From the NCBI GenBank assembly GCA_023417885.1, contig JAEZED010000143.1, forward strand, positions 1-9,669: a stretch of 9,669 nucleotides of DNA, written 5' to 3'. Positions within the stretch are counted from its first letter, which is position 1, and each line of letters starts with the position of its first letter. This document shows positions 1-4,760 of this stretch, piece by piece. Under the pieces are notes generated by a model. The model did no database searches and was not told the origin of the DNA. It was given only the letters and a program-made list of their open reading frames with translations. A program made the position numbers and the translations under genes. The stretch is from Planctomycetota bacterium (GTDB lineage Bacteria; Planctomycetota; Phycisphaerae; Tepidisphaerales; Tepidisphaeraceae).

Positions 1-1074
1 GTCCTGAGCCACGAGCTCCGCACGCCGCTCACGCCCGTGCTGCTCACCACCTCGCTCCTGGAGTCGCGCCCCGACCTGCCCGAGGACGTCCGCGCCGAGA
101 TCGCCGACGTCCGACGCAATGTCGAACTCGAGAGCCGGCTCATCTCCGACCTGCTCGACCTCACCCGCATCGAAAAGGGGAAGCTGCAACTCGACGAGGA
201 GGAGGTCGATCTTCACCGCATCGTCCGCTCCGCCATCGACATCTGCCAACGGGAGGCCTCGGCACGCCTGCTCGTCGAACTCTCGGCCCAGTGGCCCATC
301 GTCCGCGGCGACGGCACGCGACTTCAGCAGGTCTTCTGGAACCTCGTCAACAACGCCCAGAAGTTCACGCCCGACCATGGGCAGATCTGCGTCCGCTCGT
401 CCAACCCCGGTAACGGCATCATTCGCGTCGAGGTCTCAGACACCGGCGCAGGGATCGATCCGCAGGTCATGCCGCGACTCTTCAGCGCTTTCGAGCAGGG
501 CGACATCCGCGCCGCCAGGCAGCAGGCCGGCCTCGGGCTGGGTCTGGCCATCACTCGCCGCCTCGTCGATGCGCACGGTGGGAGGGTGAGCGTCCACAGC
601 GACGGCCGGGGCCGCGGCGCGGTCTTCACCGTCGATCTCCCCGTCGTCACCGCGCCCGCAGCGCCGGCACTCCCCAGCCAGCCGGCCCGGCTGCGCGACA
701 CCCGCAGTCTCTCGGTGCTGCTCGTCGAGGACCACGAGCCGACGCTGAGGGCCCTCGTGAAACTCCTGCGCCAACTCGGCCACCACGTCACCGCCGTCAC
801 CACCTGCGCCAGCGCCATCGCGGCGGCGAGGCAGGAGGAGTTTGACGTTGTCATCTCCGACCTGGGCCTGCCCGACGGCAGTGGGCTGGAGATCATGCGC
901 CTCCTGCGCGAGGAGTATGCCGGCCGCGCCATCGCGCTGACCGGCTATGGCATGGAGTCGGACGTTGACGCTACGCGCGCCGCCGGCTTCGCCGAGCATC
1001 TCACCAAGCCGGTGGACTTCGACACCCTCAAATCCGCGATCGCCCGCGTCGCCGGTCCAGGCCAGGCGACGTGA
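1..1074 (+). CDS. Hybrid sensor histidine kinase / response regulator, 5' end cut off by the window
   Basis: The first codons read VLSHELRTPLTP, so the window opens inside the H-box and the phospho-accepting His is codon 4. Everything upstream (sensor domains, start) is missing. The visible 357 residues hold the HisKA dimerisation helices (about 1-70), a HATPase domain with N-box NLVNNAQKF (about 114-122), G1 box DTGAGID (about 147-153), F-box LFSAFEQ and G2 box GLGLGLAI (about 177-184), then a receiver domain from about 236. The receiver has the acidic pair in VEDHE, the phospho-acceptor Asp in ISDLGLPDG (about 287), the conserved Thr in ALTGYG and the Lys in TKPVDF (about 336). All catalytic residues are present, so autophosphorylation followed by phosphotransfer to the fused receiver is expected from the family. 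There is no DNA-binding output domain, so signalling probably passes to a partner protein. No membrane segment lies in the visible part. The signal sensed cannot be told. Confidence 0.95.
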   Translation, partial: VLSHELRTPLTPVLLTTSLLESRPDLPEDVRAEIADVRRNVELESRLISDLLDLTRIEKGKLQLDEEEVDLHRIVRSAIDICQREASARLLVELSAQWPIVRGDGTRLQQVFWNLVNNAQKFTPDHGQICVRSSNPGNGIIRVEVSDTGAGIDPQVMPRLFSAFEQGDIRAARQQAGLGLGLAITRRLVDAHGGRVSVHSDGRGRGAVFTVDLPVVTAPAAPALPSQPARLRDTRSLSVLLVEDHEPTLRALVKLLRQLGHHVTAVTTCASAIAAARQEEFDVVISDLGLPDGSGLEIMRLLREEYAGRAIALTGYGMESDVDATRAAGFAEHLTKPVDFDTLKSAIARVAGPGQAT

Positions 1075-1932
1075 TCAGTCGCCCGCCCCGGAAGGCGCAG
1101 CGGGCACCTTCACGGCGCGGAGGGCAAGGAACATGGGGATCTCCTTCCGCGCCCGGTTCTCGGCGGCGGCGCGCGGGCCCGGTTCGCTCGTCTTGTGGCT
1201 CGGCCACTCCTCCAGCGCGTCGATCATCATCCCCGCCTTGCGCGCCGCCTTCACGAAGGTCTCCACGGGCTTGTGGAACGTCCACGTGTAGACGTCCGGG
1301 GCACTGCCGGGATGGGCGACGATCGGCGTCTTCCTCGGAACGAGGTAGCGATCGACCCGGCGGTACTGCACCTTTGCCGCCTCGTCCCACCCCCAGCTGG
1401 TCTCCTTTGGCCCGCGGAAGGCGGGGTGCATCATCACCACGACGAACCGGCCCCATGGGCGCAGGACCCGGGCCGCGCCTTCGAAGACCGGGGCAATGGG
1501 GTGGATGTTCTGGATCGCCAGCACACAGGCGGCGCCGGCGAAGCCCGACTCGGGAAGGAAAGAGAGGTCGCGGGCGTCTCCGACACGGTAATCGACGTCC
1601 GCGGGCCCGCGCTGGCGCGCGGCGTCGATGAGCGCCGGGGCGGCGTCGACGCCGGTCACCCGGACATCGAGCTCACGAAGACGCCGGCAGAGGATTCCCT
1701 GGCCGCACGCCACGTCCACCACCGCCTGCCCGGCGGCGGGGGCGAGAAGGCGGAGCACGCCGGGGAGGACGACCTTGCGGTGATATTCGCTCCCCTCGTC
1801 GCCGACGAGGCGGTCGTACCAGTCGGCGACGTTCTCCCAATGCGTCCGCGGCCCGGGGGCGGCTCCCGTGGCGGGCGGCGAGCGCCTCGGCGGGCGTCGT
1901 CCTGCTCGCTTGTTGCCCGGCTGATGCTTCAC
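1075..1932 (-). CDS. Class I SAM-dependent methyltransferase
   Basis: This 285-residue protein starts at GTG (1932-1930). AGGAG on the minus strand (1943-1939) sits six bases upstream and decides the start. Residues 1-30 are Pro/Arg-rich and probably disordered. The Rossmann methyltransferase fold begins at about 31 (HWENVADWYD). Motif I, VVDVACGQG (71-79), binds S-adenosylmethionine; GVDAAP (94-99) supplies the acidic residue (Asp96) that contacts the ribose; GDARDL (118-123) is motif III-like; and RVLRPWGRFV (155-164) is the usual post-motif segment. The pattern is that of the UbiE/UbiG-like superfamily of small-molecule methyltransferases. The C-terminal half (WTFHKPVETFVKAARKAGM) resembles the substrate lid of that group, but the substrate cannot be inferred. 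The gene is convergent with the upstream kinase and the two stop codons abut within TGATCA. It is divergent from thrS and shares a roughly 75-bp spacer with the thrS leader. Confidence 0.9.
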   Translation of the reverse strand: MKHQPGNKRAGRRPPRRSPPATGAAPGPRTHWENVADWYDRLVGDEGSEYHRKVVLPGVLRLLAPAAGQAVVDVACGQGILCRRLRELDVRVTGVDAAPALIDAARQRGPADVDYRVGDARDLSFLPESGFAGAACVLAIQNIHPIAPVFEGAARVLRPWGRFVVVMMHPAFRGPKETSWGWDEAAKVQYRRVDRYLVPRKTPIVAHPGSAPDVYTWTFHKPVETFVKAARKAGMMIDALEEWPSHKTSEPGPRAAAENRARKEIPMFLALRAVKVPAAPSGAGD

Positions 1933-1969
1933 GCGGCGCTCCTGTTGGTGCCGATGTTAGAGGCGCTCG

Positions 1970-1997
1970 TTGCCGCGCCGGAGGGGCGGCGTAGGAT
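1970..1997 (+). promoter_or_regulatory. Candidate sigma-70-type promoter for the thrS leader
   Basis: TTGCCG (1970-1975, four of six matches to TTGACA) is 16 bases upstream of TAGGAT (1992-1997, four of six matches to TATAAT). It would start transcription near 2004-2006, within a few bases of the leader peptide ATG at 2008, so the peptide would be translated from an almost leaderless end. The match is weak, and the placement rests mainly on where the leader must begin. Confidence 0.3.
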
Positions 1998-2007
1998 TGA
2001 GCCCGCG

Positions 2008-2064
2008 ATGCGATCCAACGCCGCCACGACGCCGACGACCACGACCCGCTCCGCGGGCAGGTGA
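2008..2064 (+). CDS. Thr-rich leader peptide of thrS (18 aa)
   Basis: The frame from ATG 2008 to TGA 2062-2064 encodes MRSNAATTPTTTTRSAGR. Six of 18 residues are Thr, four of them consecutive (codons 2035-2046); the Thr codons are four ACG and two ACC. A weak AGGA (1993-1996) lies 11 bases upstream, or the message may be nearly leaderless if the candidate promoter is used. The stop lies immediately before a set of alternative stems and a terminator, and 92 bases before the thrS start. By analogy with the thr, his and phe operon leaders (established mechanism), the peptide would be a sensor rather than a functional product: ribosomes stall on the Thr codons when charged tRNA-Thr is scarce. The same frame is open far upstream, antisense to the methyltransferase, but nothing supports translation there. 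The chief doubt is that ACG/ACC runs can arise by chance in GC-rich DNA. Confidence 0.7.
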   Translation: MRSNAATTPTTTTRSAGR

Positions 2065-2100
2065 TCGGTTCGTTGAGAGTCCGAGCCATCCGCCGCCCGC
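2045..2100 (+). promoter_or_regulatory. thrS attenuator: mutually exclusive 1:2 and antiterminator (2:3) stems
   Basis: Segment 1, CCCGC (2045-2049), overlaps the last Thr codon and can pair with segment 2, GCGGG (2053-2057), across a three-base loop. Segment 2 extended, GCGGGC (2053-2058), can instead pair perfectly with GCCCGC (2095-2100), which lies inside the 5' arm of the terminator. The antiterminator encloses an internal hairpin: GGTTCG (2067-2072) with CGAGCC (2082-2087, one G-U pair), extended by GAT (2063-2065) with ATC (2088-2090) around a bulged C. A ribosome stalled early in the Thr run would cover segment 1 and free segment 2 for antitermination. Free translation would leave the terminator to form. 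The pairings were found by eye; no energies were calculated. Confidence 0.6.
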
Positions 2101-2120
2101 CCGGAGCAGGGCGGTTTTTT
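2097..2120 (+). terminator. Rho-independent terminator (attenuator) ahead of thrS
   Basis: CCGCCC (2097-2102), loop GGAGCA (2103-2108) and GGGCGG (2109-2114) form a perfect 6-bp stem followed directly by six Ts (2115-2120). A second register uses CCGCCC at 2093-2098 with the same 3' arm. The hairpin ends 36 bases before the thrS ATG and lies on the thrS strand. The only thing it could terminate is the leader transcript, because the gene on the other side reads the opposite way. That placement is what marks it as an attenuator rather than the end of an upstream operon. Confidence 0.75.
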
Positions 2121-2156
2121 GTTCGATGCGGCCAGTCCCCGTACCCTTTCTCCACG

Positions 2157-4283
2157 ATGCCCACAGCGATCCTCCCCGACGGCAGCCGCAGAGAGCTTCC
2201 ACCCGGCGCCAGCGCCCTGGACCTGGCGCGCACCATCGGCGAAGGCCTCGCCTCGGCAGCGATCGGCGCGCGCGTGGACGGGGCGCTGGTGGACGTGGCC
2301 CGCCCGCTGCCGGAAGGGGAGCACGAGGTGGCAATCGTCACGGCGCCGCGGCTCGACAAGAAGGGCCTGTCCAAGTGGCGCGACGAGCAGCATGAGAGGG
2401 ACGCCCTCTACCTGCTTCGCCATTCAACGGCGCACGTGATGGCGGAGGCGATCCAGCGGATACGGCCGGACGCGCTGCTGGCCTACGGCCCGCCGCTGGA
2501 GAGCGGGTTCTACTACGACATTGCGATCGATCCGCCCCTGTCCAGCGACGACTTCGGGAAGATCGAGGCGGAGATGGAGCGGATCGTGAAGGAGGATCGC
2601 CCCTTCACGCGCTATGAGCTGGGAACCGACGCTGGGATGCGCAAGCTCGAGCGGGAAGGGAACAAGTACAAGCTCGACAACGCGCGCCGCGCGATTGACG
2701 CCGGCTCTTCCTGTCTCTCGTGGTACGTCACGGGAACAAACGCCCCGGCCTTCGAGGCCGGGGATTCCGGCGCGGATGCCGACTGGGAAGACCTCTGCAT
2801 GGGCCCCCATGTCCCGAGCACCGGCCGCATCGGCGCCTTCAAGGTCACCAGCACCGCCTCCAGCCACTGGCACGGCGACGTCACCAGCGACCGCTTCCAG
2901 CGCATCTACGGGACGGCCTTCTTCAGCGCGGCGGATCTGGAGGAGCATCTCCGCAAGCTCGAGGAGGCAAAGAAGCGCGACCACCGCGTCATCGGCCCGC
3001 AGCTGGGCCTCTTCGCCATCGACGACAAGGTCGGCAGCGGCCTGATCCTCTGGAAGCCGAAGGGGGCGACTGTCCGCCAGGAGCTGCAGGAGTTCATCGG
3101 CCATCACCTGCGCCGGCAGGGGTACAGCCAGGTCTTCACCCCGCACATCGGCAAGCTCGACCTCTACCGCACCAGCGGGCACTTCCCGTACTACGCCGAC
3201 AGCCAGTTTCCGCCGCTGGTGGAGCGTGAAACAATCGCGAAGCTCGCCGACGAGAATTGCTCATGCGCCGAGCTGGCGAACCTGCTCGAGAAGGGGGAGG
3301 TGGACGGCTACCTGCTCAAGCCGATGAACTGCCCGCACCACATCCGCATCTACGCGGGCGATCCCCACAGCTACCGCGACCTCCCCGTGCGCCTCGCGGA
3401 GTTCGGCACCGTCTACCGCTGGGAGCAGTCCGGCGAGCTCGGCGGGATGACGCGCGTGCGCGGCTTCACGCAGGACGACGCGCACATCTTCTGCACCGAG
3501 GAGCAGCTCGACGAGGAGTTGGGTAAGTGCCTCGAGCTGGTGAAGATCATCTTCAGCACGCTGGGCATGAGCGACTACCGCGTCCGCGTCGGCCTGCGCG
3601 ACCCGGACAGCGACAAGTTCGTCGGCGATCCGAAGCTCTGGGACGCCGCCGGGAGCGCCCTCGAGCGCGCCGCCGCAACGCTCGGCGTTCCCTACACCTC
3701 CGAGCCGGGCGAGGCCGCCTTCTACGGCCCGAAGATCGACTTCGTCGTGAAGGACGTCATCGGCCGCGAGTGGCAGCTCGGCACCGTGCAGGTTGACTAC
3801 GTCCTCCCGGAGCGTTTTGGCTTGGAGTACATCGGCGCCGACAACCAGCCGCACCGCCCGGTGATCATCCACCGCGCTCCCTTCGGGAGCATGGAGCGTT
3901 TCATCGGCGTGCTGATCGAGCATTTTGCCGGCGCCTTCCCGCTCTGGCTCGCCCCGGTGCAGGTCGCAATCCTCCCGATCAGCGAGAAGTTCAACGACTA
4001 CGCCCACCAGGTCGCCACATCGCTGCGCGAGGCGGGCCTGCGCGTCGAGCTCAACCTCGGCAACGAGAAGGTCGGCGCCAAGATCCGCGAGGCGACGGTG
4101 GGGAAGGTCCCCTACATGCTCATCTGCGGCGAGAAGGAGCAGTTCGCCGGCACGGTCAGCGTCCGCAGCCGCTGGGAAGGGGACCTGGGCGCCATGCCCG
4201 TCCCCCAGCTCGCCGACCGCCTCACCGCCGAACGCGCCGAGCGCCGCCTCCCGCCCACCACCACGTCCACCGCCCCCGCCTGA
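2157..4283 (+). CDS. thrS: Threonyl-tRNA synthetase
   Basis: A 708-residue class II synthetase that charges tRNA-Thr. Start ATG 2157 is chosen because MPTAILPDGSRRELP is the canonical first strand of the TGS domain (1 to about 62). The second additional (editing) domain follows, with HSTAHVMAEAI as its HxxxH motif and CMGPH and WHGD later; E. coli has CRGPH and WRGD there. The catalytic core begins with RDHRVIG. It has MNCPHHI (its Cys is the expected Zn ligand), RWEQSGELGGMTRVRGFTQ (class II motif 2), DDAHIF and IIHRAPFGSMERFIG (motif 3), whose His residues should be the other two Zn ligands. The anticodon-binding domain starts near LAPVQVAILPIS. The length is above the usual 640 or so, mainly from linkers such as the one at about residues 193-211 and an insertion before MNCPHH. 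No Shine-Dalgarno sequence is visible at ATG 2157. An alternative GTG at 2061 overlaps the leader stop but would prepend 32 atypical residues. infC does not follow it. Confidence 0.97.
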   Translation: MPTAILPDGSRRELPPGASALDLARTIGEGLASAAIGARVDGALVDVARPLPEGEHEVAIVTAPRLDKKGLSKWRDEQHERDALYLLRHSTAHVMAEAIQRIRPDALLAYGPPLESGFYYDIAIDPPLSSDDFGKIEAEMERIVKEDRPFTRYELGTDAGMRKLEREGNKYKLDNARRAIDAGSSCLSWYVTGTNAPAFEAGDSGADADWEDLCMGPHVPSTGRIGAFKVTSTASSHWHGDVTSDRFQRIYGTAFFSAADLEEHLRKLEEAKKRDHRVIGPQLGLFAIDDKVGSGLILWKPKGATVRQELQEFIGHHLRRQGYSQVFTPHIGKLDLYRTSGHFPYYADSQFPPLVERETIAKLADENCSCAELANLLEKGEVDGYLLKPMNCPHHIRIYAGDPHSYRDLPVRLAEFGTVYRWEQSGELGGMTRVRGFTQDDAHIFCTEEQLDEELGKCLELVKIIFSTLGMSDYRVRVGLRDPDSDKFVGDPKLWDAAGSALERAAATLGVPYTSEPGEAAFYGPKIDFVVKDVIGREWQLGTVQVDYVLPERFGLEYIGADNQPHRPVIIHRAPFGSMERFIGVLIEHFAGAFPLWLAPVQVAILPISEKFNDYAHQVATSLREAGLRVELNLGNEKVGAKIREATVGKVPYMLICGEKEQFAGTVSVRSRWEGDLGAMPVPQLADRLTAERAERRLPPTTTSTAPA
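2743..2763 (+). repeat. Perfect 9-bp hairpin inside the thrS coding sequence
   Basis: CCCCGGCCT (2743-2751), loop TCG and AGGCCGGGG (2755-2763) form an uninterrupted GC-rich stem in the reading frame, encoding roughly APAFEAG (residues 196-202). It falls in the linker just before the DLCMGPH segment of the editing domain, where the protein looks Ala/Gly/Asp-rich and unlike the conserved flanks. No T tract follows, so it is not a normal terminator. It may be a small palindromic insertion or simply GC-rich linker sequence. Confidence 0.6.
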
Positions 4284-4316
4284 TCGGTAAGGCATCGCAG
4301 CGATTGGAGGAGACAC

Positions 4317-4400
4317 ATGGTGGACCTCCAGACCTTCACCCGGCAATGGCGCCCGCGCCATGGCACGCGGAATCCCGACCGCATGAATCTCGCGTTCTGA
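4317..4400 (+). CDS. Small ORF, 27 aa, unknown
   Basis: ATG 4317 is preceded by GGAGGAG (4306-4312) with a four-base gap, one of the best ribosome binding sites in the window. The frame ends at TGA 4398-4400 and encodes a basic peptide beginning MVDLQTFTRQW and ending RNPDRMNLAF. Third codon positions are mostly G or C, as in the neighbouring genes. It lies 33 bases after thrS on the same strand with no terminator seen between, so it could be read from the thrS transcript. An inverted repeat, ATGGCGC (4346-4352) with GCGCCAT (4355-4361), sits within it, so an RNA element is the main alternative. I do not recognise the peptide. Confidence 0.45.
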   Translation: MVDLQTFTRQWRPRHGTRNPDRMNLAF

Positions 4401-4406
4401 CCGCCT

Positions 4407-4459
4407 TGATCGGCGAGTGATGGTCCGATCAGCACGGTTCCGCCGCGCGGAAAGGCGGA
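4407..4459 (+). other. Two adjacent hairpins between the small ORF and the repeat array
   Basis: TGATCGG (4407-4413) pairs perfectly with CCGATCA (4425-4431) across 11 bases, and TCCGCC (4439-4444) pairs with GGCGGA (4454-4459) across nine bases. Neither is followed by a T tract on either strand. They could still help end the thrS transcript or protect its 3' end. Between the small ORF and the array (4401-4484) nothing else is visible. Confidence 0.4.
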
Positions 4460-4484
4460 TCGGGCGCGCGGTCGGGCGGAAATG

Positions 4485-4715
4485 TTGATCAAAATTGGCG
4501 CGATATTGACCTGTTCTAACCGAATCTTGACCAGTATTAGCCAGATATTGGTCAAAATTAGCGCGATGTTGATCAGTTCTGACAGAATTTTGGTCAACAT
4601 TTGCGCGATGTTGACCAATTTTAACCGGGAGTTGATCAACATTAGCGAGATTTTGATCAATCGGACGGCAATATTGATCAGTTTTCCCCGTCAACTGATC
4701 AACATTCCGGAGCCA
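4485..4715. repeat. AT-rich array of eleven diverged 21-bp tandem repeats
   Basis: Eleven units of exactly 21 bp begin at 4485, 4506, 4527, 4548, 4569, 4590, 4611, 4632, 4653, 4674 and 4695; the last fades out near 4710. Every unit opens with TTGRYCAR or a near match (CTGATCAA in the last). The rest follows one of two patterns: A (about ATTAGCGCGAT; units 1, 3, 4, 6, 8, 11) or B (about TTCTAACMGAAT; units 2, 5, 7, 10). Unit 9 is aberrant. The array is much richer in A and T than its surroundings and fills the spacer between the convergent thrS and esterase genes. Because 21 is a multiple of three, one plus-strand frame (4482-4877) and two minus-strand frames stay open through it and encode heptad-like peptides. 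However, wobble positions of the plus frame are among the most conserved columns, which argues against coding. A DNA-binding or structural role is an inference. Confidence 0.9.
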
Positions 4716-4760
4716 CCCGATGAGGACCGGCAACTCATCCGTGGCCGCCCACCGACCTCC

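Noticed and set aside
1195..2064. Long plus-strand open frame (289 codons) over the methyltransferase
   Set aside because: It is antisense to a clear methyltransferase and has no domain sense. Only its last 19 codons, downstream of the divergent start, are kept as the thrS leader peptide.
1933..2156. T-box riboswitch upstream of thrS
   Set aside because: The leader is too short, and the conserved T-box antiterminator sequence (AGGGTGGNACCGCG) is absent.
4290..4304. Terminator directly after thrS (ATCGC-A-GCGAT)
   Set aside because: The two arms are separated by one base, too few for a hairpin loop, and no T tract follows.
4485..4715. CRISPR array
   Set aside because: The units are contiguous 21-bp tandem repeats without unique spacers, and no cas gene is present.
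4485..4715. Replication origin or plasmid iterons
   Set aside because: Period and AT-richness fit loosely, but there are no DnaA boxes, no rep or par genes and no dnaA/dnaN context.
3261..4733. 490-codon minus-strand open frame through the repeat array and thrS
   Set aside because: It lies antisense to the conserved thrS core and is a by-product of GC-rich codon use and of the 21-bp period; its start would be a TTG without a ribosome binding site.
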